A DNA stretch of 64,000 nucleotides from Jatrophihabitans sp035642535 (GTDB taxonomy: Bacteria > Actinomycetota > Actinomycetes > Mycobacteriales > Jatrophihabitantaceae), in assembly GCA_035642535.1 (NCBI GenBank), contig DASQSE010000124.1:62001-126000 (forward strand). The letters run 5' to 3'. Shown in pieces: positions 51,818 through 59,920 of this stretch (its first letter is position 1; each line of letters begins with the position of its first letter). The notes below the pieces were generated by a model. The model saw nothing but the letters and a program-made list of their open reading frames with translations. It was not told the DNA's origin and searched no databases. The position numbers and the translations under genes are program-made.

Positions 51818-53299
51818 ATGAATACTCCTGATTTGCACCAAATGGCTGACGACAGCGCGCAGGAGCGCTTCTTCGAGAAGCCGATGTACATGGTGGACGT
51901 GCAGGGTTGGCCTGCCGACCGCGTGTATCCGTCGAGACCGCTGACCGATCCGGTGGCCGCGCCACCGGGCAGCCACCTTCGGCTGTGGCCGATCGATCCG
52001 CATGACGCGCGGCGCGTGCCGCCACTCGGGAACGTGGCTCCGACGCTGGACACGGACCAGTTCAGCCTGGTCAACAGCGGTAACCGCACCCTCTCGGCGC
52101 CGAAGCGGTCATGGAAGGTCGACCTGGACCCGGGCGAAGTGGCCGAGATGTCCACGTTGAATCTGAAGTCGATGTACAACGACCCCTCGCAGATGCGCGA
52201 GGCGGTGGCCTGGCATCTGTTCGGGCAGGCGGGCGTGCCTGCGTCTCGCCACACGTACGCCCGGCTGAACATCAACGACCGCTACATCGGCCTGTTCTCC
52301 GTGATCGAGCAGGTGGACAAGGCGTTTCTCAAGCAGCACTTCCAGGGCAAGCCGCACGGCAATCTCTTCAAGGTGTACTGCGGCGACGTGGGGCCGGGCA
52401 CGCTGGAACGGCGGGTCGGGTCGGACGGCGACGACAGCGGGCGGCAGTACGCGACCGGCGACAACGAAGATCCGACGTACAAGCTCAAGTCGTACTCCGA
52501 CGCGGCGGACGCCGAGAGCTACAACGACCTGGCGCAGTTGTGCCGGGTCATCGACGGGCTGGGCCTGCCGGGCGCGGAGAAGAGATTCGACACCGACGCA
52601 TTCGCGGCGAGTATGCGCGACATCTTCGACGTCGAGTCGTTCCTGCGCTGGGCCGGGGTGAACGTCCTGATCGGTGCCTGGGACAACTACTTCGCGACGC
52701 CGGCCAACTACTACCTGTACAACGCCGGGCGCAGCGACGACGTCGTCGGCGACCCGTACTTCACGTTCGTGCCGTGGGACTACGACAACACGTTCGGCAT
52801 CGACTACTTCGGCACGTCGTGGCAGTACACCGACCTGCTCGACTGGGCGTCGAACACCGGCGACTACTGGCGGCGCAACGGGCACGGCGGGCGGTCGCGG
52901 CTGCCGTTGGTGGCGAACGTGCTGCAGAACACCGGCTTCCGGCGTTACTACCTCGATCACCTCGAGCACCTGCTCGACACCGAGTTCAACCCGACCGCCA
53001 TCGACGCGCGGATCGGCTCCACGGGCTTGTGGGATCGGGTCGTGCCCACCGCCTACTTGGAGTCCGACACGCCGTCCGGGTCGCCGTTCACCGGTCGTCA
53101 GTTCACCAACGACGAGGTGTATCGCAGCGGCTTCGAGCAATTCGAGCTGCGACACGGCCCGGCGTTCATCCTCGGCATCCATCACTACGTCCGGATGCGG
53201 TACGACCGGGCGCGCAGCCAACTGCAAGACCTGCGTCGGCAGGATCCGGCCGGCTCCAGCGGCGCAGCTTTCGGCGCCCTGGTGGCGGCGGCACGGTGA
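51818..53299 (+). CDS. CotH-family protein kinase-like protein
   Basis: The 493-residue protein has the CotH pattern: KRSWKVDLD, YNDPSQMREAVAWHLFGQAGVPASRHTYARLNIN, FSVIEQVDKAFLKQHF, then FVPWDYDNTFGIDYFG, the metal-binding DxDN-like motif. CotH proteins are atypical kinases that phosphorylate spore-coat or secreted proteins. No signal peptide is seen at the chosen ATG (51818). Its stop overlaps the start of the propeller gene (TGATG), and a TIM-barrel gene follows, a trio also expected to be co-expressed. The target is unknown. Confidence 0.85.
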   Translation: MNTPDLHQMADDSAQERFFEKPMYMVDVQGWPADRVYPSRPLTDPVAAPPGSHLRLWPIDPHDARRVPPLGNVAPTLDTDQFSLVNSGNRTLSAPKRSWKVDLDPGEVAEMSTLNLKSMYNDPSQMREAVAWHLFGQAGVPASRHTYARLNINDRYIGLFSVIEQVDKAFLKQHFQGKPHGNLFKVYCGDVGPGTLERRVGSDGDDSGRQYATGDNEDPTYKLKSYSDAADAESYNDLAQLCRVIDGLGLPGAEKRFDTDAFAASMRDIFDVESFLRWAGVNVLIGAWDNYFATPANYYLYNAGRSDDVVGDPYFTFVPWDYDNTFGIDYFGTSWQYTDLLDWASNTGDYWRRNGHGGRSRLPLVANVLQNTGFRRYYLDHLEHLLDTEFNPTAIDARIGSTGLWDRVVPTAYLESDTPSGSPFTGRQFTNDEVYRSGFEQFELRHGPAFILGIHHYVRMRYDRARSQLQDLRRQDPAGSSGAAFGALVAAAR

Positions 53300-54195
53300 T
53301 GCAGCCGCAGCTCGAGACCGGTCGGGCGGTGGAGCTGCAGACGCTTCGCGAGGCGAAGGTCGAGCAGCTGCTCGGCGACCTGTTGCCCGACTCGCGACGC
53401 TTCGAGGCGAGCGGCGTGGTGGTGGCCGAGGGCGCGCTCTGGGTGATCTTCGACAACACGCCGATGATCGCGCGGATCGACCCCAGCCTCGAGCGCGGTT
53501 CGCCGGCGAACGTAGTGGTCTCTCCGGCCGGCTCCGTCGGCTACGAAGACATCGCGCACGATCCGGTCGCCGGGACGTACTACGTCCTCGTCGAGGCGGT
53601 TCGGACGCTCGGCGACGTTTACAAGGCCGAGGTCCACGAGTTCTCCGGCGCATTCACGCCGCTGCGCGTGCGCTGGCTGGACTTCCAGCTCCCGGCGCTG
53701 AACAAAGGCATGGAAGGGCTGACGTGCGTGCGCCGCGGCGGTCAGGTCCACCTGCTCGCGATGTGCGAGGGCAATCGGTGCCGCAGTGGCGACGCCGGGC
53801 GCCGGCCGGGCGGTGGTCGAGTGCACGTGTTCGTCGAGGACAGCAGCCGGTGGCGACGCATCGACACCATCGACCTGCCGACGAACCTCCCGTTCACCGA
53901 TTTCAGCGGCATCAGCGTCTCCGGCGACCGGATCGTGGTCGTGTCGCAGGAATGTTCCGCGATGTGGATCGGTCAGCTGTCGCCATCGCAGTGGGCGATC
54001 GCCGACGACGGGGTCGTCTACAACTTCCCACGGGATCGACACGGCCGGATCCGCTACGGCAACGTCGAGGGCGTCTCGTGGCTCGACGAGCGGACGCTCG
54101 CCGTGGTGTCGGACCGTGCGAAGCGCGAGCAGCCGAAGCGGGTGCGGGCCACGGACCAGTCCGTTCACCTCTTCGCGCTGCCACCGACGAACTGA
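53299..54195 (+). CDS. Hypothetical propeller protein (SdiA-regulated/phytase-like)
   Basis: The 298-residue protein is beta-rich with repeated strands such as ASGVVVAEGALWVIFDNTP, GYEDIAHDPVAGTYYVLVEA, GMEGLTCVRRGGQVHLLAMCEGN and NVEGVSWLDERTLAVVSDRA. This is the look of phytase-like or SdiA-regulated propellers. No signal peptide is present. It is translationally coupled to the CotH gene. Catalytic residues cannot be assigned; it could act on, or recognise, a phosphorylated product of the CotH kinase (inference). Confidence 0.65.
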   Translation: MQPQLETGRAVELQTLREAKVEQLLGDLLPDSRRFEASGVVVAEGALWVIFDNTPMIARIDPSLERGSPANVVVSPAGSVGYEDIAHDPVAGTYYVLVEAVRTLGDVYKAEVHEFSGAFTPLRVRWLDFQLPALNKGMEGLTCVRRGGQVHLLAMCEGNRCRSGDAGRRPGGGRVHVFVEDSSRWRRIDTIDLPTNLPFTDFSGISVSGDRIVVVSQECSAMWIGQLSPSQWAIADDGVVYNFPRDRHGRIRYGNVEGVSWLDERTLAVVSDRAKREQPKRVRATDQSVHLFALPPTN

Positions 54196-54233
54196 CCGGC
54201 GGCGCACGGCCCGCGGGTGGTACACAGAATCCG

Positions 54234-55277
54234 ATGACCGCGCAACCTTCGACGCCGCTGCACGCCCTCTTCCAGCGACGCGTGAACGGCGACGACGCGC
54301 TGCTTCGCCTAGCCCGGCTGCGCTTCGAGCAGTTCGGCCTGCCGGCCGAGATCTACGCCGGATCCACCGGCGAACTCGAGCACACGCTCGGCTTCGTACC
54401 GCGCGATGTCCGCGCGCCGATGGTGCACCTGCCGCGCCACATCAACGTCTTGCACGACACAGATCGTGCAGCGGTCGTCGAAACGATCCGGACAGCCGGC
54501 GACCGGGTCGTCGGGTTCGTCGTGCACGATCGGGCCGACATGCCGAAGCGGCTGGGCGAGTTCCGCGCGGCAGCCGCGGACATCTCCCACGCGCTCGGGC
54601 GAAGCGGTTCCGCTCGGCTGTTTGTCGAGTACGCGGCCGGGTGCACGCTGGCCGACTTCTCCGCCATGGCCGCAGCGCTGGACGGCATCCCACAGGTCGG
54701 CCTCTGTATCGATGTCGGGCACGTGGGCATTCGCGAATCCCGACGGCAATTCGCCCGACTGCGGCCCGACCTGGACTTCGATCTCGTCCACCTCTCACCG
54801 GACGACCGACGCCTGCCCGAACTCGTCGACGACGTCGAATCCGCTGTCGCCGCTGCCTTGCCCGCCGTCCTGCACCTGACGGGCGATCTCGCCGAACGCG
54901 GCACGCCGACGCATTTCCACCTGCACGACGGGCACCCGTTGATCCGCGGGCTGTCCGACCACTTCGGCTTCCAACGCCGGCTGCCGATCCCGTTCGTCCA
55001 TCAAGGCTTGCGTTCGCTTCGTCCGCTCTACGGAGTGAGCGGGCTCGCGGCGATCTTGGCCGCGACGCAGGCATTCGCGGCCGGCCAGGTCTCGCTCAGC
55101 CTGGAGATCCATCAGGTCTACGGACGGGTGCCGCTGACCGACGACGCGGCCGGCTTGTTCGCACACTGGCGCGATCTGGCCAACGCCGAACGCATGAACG
55201 CGCTGCTTGCCGTGCTCACCGAGCACGCCGTCCTGATTGCGGCGCTGACCTCGGCGGCGGCCGCGACGCCACGCTGA
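54234..55277 (+). CDS. TIM-barrel protein of the sugar isomerase/AP endonuclease-like group
   Basis: The 347-residue protein has alternating strands and helices with metal-ligand-like spots: LCIDVGHVGIRE, FDLVHLSPDDR and HFHLHDGHPL. This order resembles the xylose isomerase-like TIM barrels (sugar isomerases, endonuclease IV). It starts 38 bp after the propeller gene and completes the CotH locus. Function is unknown; a sugar or inositol-type isomerase/epimerase is one option. Confidence 0.6.
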   Translation: MTAQPSTPLHALFQRRVNGDDALLRLARLRFEQFGLPAEIYAGSTGELEHTLGFVPRDVRAPMVHLPRHINVLHDTDRAAVVETIRTAGDRVVGFVVHDRADMPKRLGEFRAAAADISHALGRSGSARLFVEYAAGCTLADFSAMAAALDGIPQVGLCIDVGHVGIRESRRQFARLRPDLDFDLVHLSPDDRRLPELVDDVESAVAAALPAVLHLTGDLAERGTPTHFHLHDGHPLIRGLSDHFGFQRRLPIPFVHQGLRSLRPLYGVSGLAAILAATQAFAAGQVSLSLEIHQVYGRVPLTDDAAGLFAHWRDLANAERMNALLAVLTEHAVLIAALTSAAAATPR

Positions 55278-55289
55278 CGCCACGGCCGG

Positions 55290-56264
55290 TCAGTGCGCTT
55301 GTTGCGCGACTCCTTTGTCCGTGGCGTCGAGGAAGACCTGGTAGACCTCGGGAATCGCGGCGTGCATGTCCTGTTCGATCTTGGTGCTCAGTTCTTCGAC
55401 GTCCTCGGCGCCGAGGTCGGCCTCCAGATCGATCCGGGCTGCGACCAATACCTTTCCGGTGCCCATCCGCATGGTGAGAACCTCGATCACCTCGTCGATG
55501 CCCTCCGTGTTGCGCAACTGGTCCTCGATCTGCTCCCGGGTGCGCTCGGTGGCGGCCTCGCCGATCAGCATGCCCTTCGCGTCGGCGCCCAGCGCGTAGG
55601 CGACGAATATCAGCAGGATCGCGATCAGCAGCGAGGCGATGCCTTCCCAGTACTGCTGCCCGGTGACCTTGTGAAGGAGCAGGCCGGCCGCCGCGAAGGC
55701 GATGCCGACGAGCGCTGCGGAATCCTCACTGGCCACGGTCTTCACGGTCGGGTCGCTGCTCACCCGGACGTGCTCGACGATGCCGAGGTCGGCCTGCCTG
55801 GCCTCGCTGCGGGTCTGCCACACCGCGCGCGCCCAAGACGTCCCCTCGAGCAAGAACGCAAAGCCCAGGACGACGAACGCCCAGAGGTAGGACTCCTCGC
55901 CGCTCTTGCTGCCGAAGATCGCGCGGTAGGCCTCGAGCAGTGAGAACCCCGCGCCCGCGACCATGATCCCGACCGCCGCAAGCAGCGACCAGAAGAATCG
56001 CTCCTTGCCGTAGCCGAACGGGTGGTCGACGTCGGGGGGACGTTCACTGCGCTTGATGGCGGTGAACAGGAAGCCCTGATTGAAGGTGTCGGCGACCGAA
56101 TGCGCGCCTTCGGACAGCATCGCGGCAGAGCCGGTCGATGCGCCGACCATAAACTTCGCGACCGCGATCACGGCATTCGCGGCGAGCGCGAGGAGGACGG
56201 TCACACCGCTCTTGTCTCCCGCGTCCTGCTTGTTCTGCTGCTCGTCCGTCACCTTTTCACCCAT
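55290..56264 (-). CDS. Cation diffusion facilitator (CDF) metal exporter
   Basis: The 324-residue membrane protein has about six helices with the CDF motifs SEGAHSVADTFNQ (helix 2, metal site HxxxD) and DHPFGYGKERF, a second metal site in helix 5 (TVASEDSAALVG), and a cytoplasmic C-terminal domain. CDF proteins export Zn, Fe, Mn or Co against protons. It converges with the CotH-locus TIM-barrel gene and is divergent from the GH84 gene. The metal cannot be read from sequence. Confidence 0.92.
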   Translation of the reverse strand: MGEKVTDEQQNKQDAGDKSGVTVLLALAANAVIAVAKFMVGASTGSAAMLSEGAHSVADTFNQGFLFTAIKRSERPPDVDHPFGYGKERFFWSLLAAVGIMVAGAGFSLLEAYRAIFGSKSGEESYLWAFVVLGFAFLLEGTSWARAVWQTRSEARQADLGIVEHVRVSSDPTVKTVASEDSAALVGIAFAAAGLLLHKVTGQQYWEGIASLLIAILLIFVAYALGADAKGMLIGEAATERTREQIEDQLRNTEGIDEVIEVLTMRMGTGKVLVAARIDLEADLGAEDVEELSTKIEQDMHAAIPEVYQVFLDATDKGVAQQAH

Positions 56265-56331
56265 CTCGCCCGACTGGTCCTGCTGAACGACCTACCCGAG
56301 ACGTCGCCCGAACTATTCGGACACCGCTCTC

Positions 56332-56364
56332 TTGACAGGTCTCAGACAAGTGGTCTAGACCTAT
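56332..56364 (+). promoter_or_regulatory. Promoter with DasR-type operator (dre) for the GH84 gene
   Basis: A -35 TTGACA (56332-56337) is followed at 56349-56364 by AGTGGTCTAGACCTAT, which matches the DasR site ACTGGTCTAGACCACT at all central positions. The operator covers the expected -10, so a GntR/DasR-type regulator would block transcription until an amino-sugar phosphate releases it. A weaker half-copy (GGTCTCAGAC) lies just upstream. Confidence 0.75.
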
Positions 56365-56405
56365 TGCACAGTCCGAATTGTGCCGTTTACGGCATTGGAG
56401 GCGTC

Positions 56406-59400
56406 GTGCTCGGTCGCGCGTTCATTCGTCGAACCTGGTCCCTCGTCGCCGCGACGGCGCTGTGCCTCACCGGTCTGCTGGTGAGCGCTGCCGGCGCGTC
56501 GGCCGCGTCCGCCCCGGCGGTGAGCGCGCCGCCGGTGTGGCCGGTACCGCAGCAGCAAACCGATCGCGCCGACGGCTTCCCGATCGTGTCGACGGTCGGG
56601 CTGGTGACGGGATCGCAGACCGATCCGTCGGCGCTGAAGGTGGTGAAGCAGGTACTCATTGCCGCCGGCGTCACGCGATTCATCACCGCTACCGACACCC
56701 AGCCGATGCCCGATGCGCCGATCGATGTCTGGATCGGTGGTCCGTCGGAGAACGCCGCATCGGCCGGAGCGTTGACGGCGCTGGGCATCGCCGGCCCGGC
56801 AGGGCTGGCCGCGGACGGCTACGTACTTGGCATCGGCCGCGATTCGAACGACCAGGCGCGGATCGTGCTGTCCGGTGTCGATGCGACCGGGACGTTCTAC
56901 GCGGCGCAGACGCTTCGCCAGCTGATCGTCGCCAGGTCCGGGCAGAACTGGCTGCCCGGCGTCGCGATCAGGGACTGGCCGAGCACACCCCTGCGCGGTG
57001 TCATCGAAGGTTTCTACGGGCCACCGTGGTCGACGGCCGACCGGCTTTCGCAGTTCGACTTCTATGCGGCGACGAAGCAGAACACCTACGTCTACTCGCC
57101 GAAGGACGACCCGTACCTGCGCGCGAAGTGGCGCCAGCCGTATCCCGCCGATCAGCTCGCCGTCATCAAGCAGCTCGTCGACCGGGCGACCAGTGATCAT
57201 GTCCAGTTCACGTACGCACTCTCGCCCGGCCTGTCGGTCTGCTACAGCAGCGACGCCGACGAGCAGGCCCTCGTGCAGAAGTTCCAGTCGATGTGGGACA
57301 TCGGCGTGCGGGCCTTCGCGATTCCGCTGGACGACATCAGCTACACGACGTGGAACTGCAGTGCCGACCAGGACAAGTGGGGCACCGGAGGCGCCGCGGC
57401 CGGCGCTGCGCAGGCATATCTGCTGAATCGGGTGCAGCACGACTTCATCGACACGCACCCGGGCGCGGCGCGGCTCGAGATGGTGCCGACGGAGTACTAC
57501 AACGTCAGCGACTCGCCGTACAAGACGGCGATCCGCGACGACCTCGATCCGAAGGTCATCGTCGAGTGGACCGGCGTGGGCGTTGTCCCTGCCACGATCA
57601 CCGCCACCCAGGCGCAGCAGGCCCAGCAGGTCTTCGCGCACGACATCTTGGTGTGGGACAACTACCCCGTCAACGACTACACCACCAACCGGCTGCTGCT
57701 CGGTCCCTACACCGGCCGCGACGCGGGTATGACGCAGCACGTCGTGGGCGTGACCGCCAATCCGATGATCGAGGCGGAACCGTCGAAGATCGCCGAGTTC
57801 ACGTCGGGCGCCTACCTCTGGAACAGCGGAACCTACGACGCGCACGCGGCCTGGCTGGCCGCCCTCCAATCCCTCGGCAAATCGGCGGCTCCCGCGCTGA
57901 AGGTGTTCGCCGAGAACAACTACTCCTCGATCCTCAACGCCGCGGAGTCGCCCGTCCTCACGCCGCTGATCGACGCCTTCTGGACGGCGTACGACTCGTC
58001 GGGCGACCTCGGGACTGCGGCCCGCAAGCTGCGCGACTACTTCGACGCGATGGGCGCAGCGCCCGCGCAACTGTCGCAAGGGATGGACGACCCCGCGTTC
58101 ATGAGCGAAGCGGGGCCGTGGATCGACAAGCTCGGCCTCGACGGTCGCGCCGGCCGGACGGCGGTCGACATGCTCACCGCGCAACGCGCCGGCGACGGCG
58201 CCACGGCCTGGCAGGACCGGCTCGCCTTCGAAGCGCTGCGCAAGCAACTTGCCGCGATCCCGCAGGTGGTTGCGCCCGGCGTCATGGATCCGTTCATCAG
58301 GCAGGCGGCGGACGCGAGCAACAGGTGGCTGGGTGTCAGCGGTGGCGTGACGCCGATGACGTCGATGGGTACCTACGACTCCGACGTCCCGGCCAACATG
58401 ACCGACTCCGACCAGAGCACCTTCTACTGGAGCAACGAGCCACCGAGCCCGGGCGACTACGTCGGCGTCGACCTCGGTTCGACACAGCCGATCAGCAGCG
58501 TCGACATCACGATGAGCAAGTCGACGAGCACCGACGACTACATCCACCAGGGTGTGCTCGAGTACTCCGCGGACGGCTCGTCCTGGACGACGATCTCCAC
58601 GGTGGCCAACCAGACGCACGTCACTGCCACGCTGCCCGCCGACACCAGCGCGCGGTACGTGCGACTGCGGGCGACTGCGACGCAATCGAACTGGGTCGTC
58701 GTCGACGAGTTCGGCGTGACGACGGCGTCGAGTACGACGGTGACCGGCACGCCGCCGGCGGCCAGCGGCTCGACGCTCGGCGCGGCAGCGGACGGCGATG
58801 CGACCACCGCGTATGTCGCCGCAGCCGCACCCAAGCAAGGCGACAGCCTGCAGGTCGCGTTCCCGCAGCCGCGTCCGATCGACGCCGTGGCCGTGCTCCA
58901 GGATCCGTCTGCGCCCGCGAGCGGAACCGTTCAGGTGCAGGACACAAGCGGCAACTGGCACTCGGTGGGCACGCTCGCCGGCGGCTACACGCAGTTGCCG
59001 GCCACTGACACGACAGCTTCTGCGGTGCGGATCCTATGGGCCGGTGGAGCGGTCGCACCGAAGGTGTACGAGGTCGTGCCGTGGTACGCCGATACGCCGC
59101 CCGCCGTCGTGTCGATCACGCCCGGCACTGTCGACGTCGAGGCAGGCGGTGCCGCTGCGACCGCGACGGTGAGCCTGGCGGCGGATCGCGTCGAAGACGT
59201 CAACGGCACGCTCACCGTGACGGCTCCGACGGGATGGACCGTCCAGCCGGCGTCATCAGCGAGGACGGTGTTTCGCGGTACCGCGCAGTCGATCCCGCTG
59301 TCGATCAGCGTGCCCGCCGGGACGACGGCGAAGAGTTACCAGCTACCGGTCAGCTTCACCGCCTCCGGGGCGACGGTGTCCGTGACGCTGACGGTGCACG

Positions 59401-59828
59401 TGCATCCACGGACGAGCAGCACGAACATTGCGACGAGCGGCACCGCGTCCGCATCGTGCGTCGAAGGCGACGGCGCGTATCCGCAGTTCGACCCGAAATA
59501 CGCCGTTGACGGGGATACGACCACGCGCTGGTCCTCGTGCTACGACGACGGCGCGTGGTGGCAGGTGCAGCTCCCATCCGACGCCACGATCGGCAAGGTG
59601 GTCCTGCGCTGGGAAGCGGCGTACGGCAAGGACTACGAGATCGAAACGTCCGCCGACGGGACAAACTGGACGACCGCCGCGACGGTGACGAATGGCGACG
59701 GCGGTACCGACGTCGTGTACCTGGACGGCACGCCGACGGCGCGGTACGTCCGCATGCAGGGTGTGCACCGCGGGTCGCAGTACGGCTACTCCGTGTGGGA
59801 GTTCGAGGTCTATCCGGTGGCGAGCTGA
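56406..59828 (+). CDS. Secreted GH84 beta-N-acetylglucosaminidase
   Basis: The 1140-residue protein starts at a GTG after a GGAGG site, with a clear signal peptide (SLVAATALCLTGLLVSAAGASA). A GH84 N-domain is followed by the catalytic barrel with RGVIEGFYGPPWS and the neighbouring acids Asp309/Asp310 (PLDDIS) used in substrate-assisted cleavage. Two discoidin-type sugar-binding modules follow (about 640-750 and 1010-1140) with an alpha-galactosidase-type NPCBM-like stretch (about 890-990) between. It would release GlcNAc from chitin, peptidoglycan or glycoprotein glycans outside the cell. The DasR-type operator in front fits induction by amino sugars. Confidence 0.92.
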   Translation: MLGRAFIRRTWSLVAATALCLTGLLVSAAGASAASAPAVSAPPVWPVPQQQTDRADGFPIVSTVGLVTGSQTDPSALKVVKQVLIAAGVTRFITATDTQPMPDAPIDVWIGGPSENAASAGALTALGIAGPAGLAADGYVLGIGRDSNDQARIVLSGVDATGTFYAAQTLRQLIVARSGQNWLPGVAIRDWPSTPLRGVIEGFYGPPWSTADRLSQFDFYAATKQNTYVYSPKDDPYLRAKWRQPYPADQLAVIKQLVDRATSDHVQFTYALSPGLSVCYSSDADEQALVQKFQSMWDIGVRAFAIPLDDISYTTWNCSADQDKWGTGGAAAGAAQAYLLNRVQHDFIDTHPGAARLEMVPTEYYNVSDSPYKTAIRDDLDPKVIVEWTGVGVVPATITATQAQQAQQVFAHDILVWDNYPVNDYTTNRLLLGPYTGRDAGMTQHVVGVTANPMIEAEPSKIAEFTSGAYLWNSGTYDAHAAWLAALQSLGKSAAPALKVFAENNYSSILNAAESPVLTPLIDAFWTAYDSSGDLGTAARKLRDYFDAMGAAPAQLSQGMDDPAFMSEAGPWIDKLGLDGRAGRTAVDMLTAQRAGDGATAWQDRLAFEALRKQLAAIPQVVAPGVMDPFIRQAADASNRWLGVSGGVTPMTSMGTYDSDVPANMTDSDQSTFYWSNEPPSPGDYVGVDLGSTQPISSVDITMSKSTSTDDYIHQGVLEYSADGSSWTTISTVANQTHVTATLPADTSARYVRLRATATQSNWVVVDEFGVTTASSTTVTGTPPAASGSTLGAAADGDATTAYVAAAAPKQGDSLQVAFPQPRPIDAVAVLQDPSAPASGTVQVQDTSGNWHSVGTLAGGYTQLPATDTTASAVRILWAGGAVAPKVYEVVPWYADTPPAVVSITPGTVDVEAGGAAATATVSLAADRVEDVNGTLTVTAPTGWTVQPASSARTVFRGTAQSIPLSISVPAGTTAKSYQLPVSFTASGATVSVTLTVHVHPRTSSTNIATSGTASASCVEGDGAYPQFDPKYAVDGDTTTRWSSCYDDGAWWQVQLPSDATIGKVVLRWEAAYGKDYEIETSADGTNWTTAATVTNGDGGTDVVYLDGTPTARYVRMQGVHRGSQYGYSVWEFEVYPVAS

Positions 59829-59920
59829 CGACCTCGTGGGAACTTAGCCTCTCGCGTCGGGACCGTGCGTAGTGGTAGGCGTTCTTACGTCAGTTACTCC
59901 GCTCCGGTCCGGAGGCCTTC

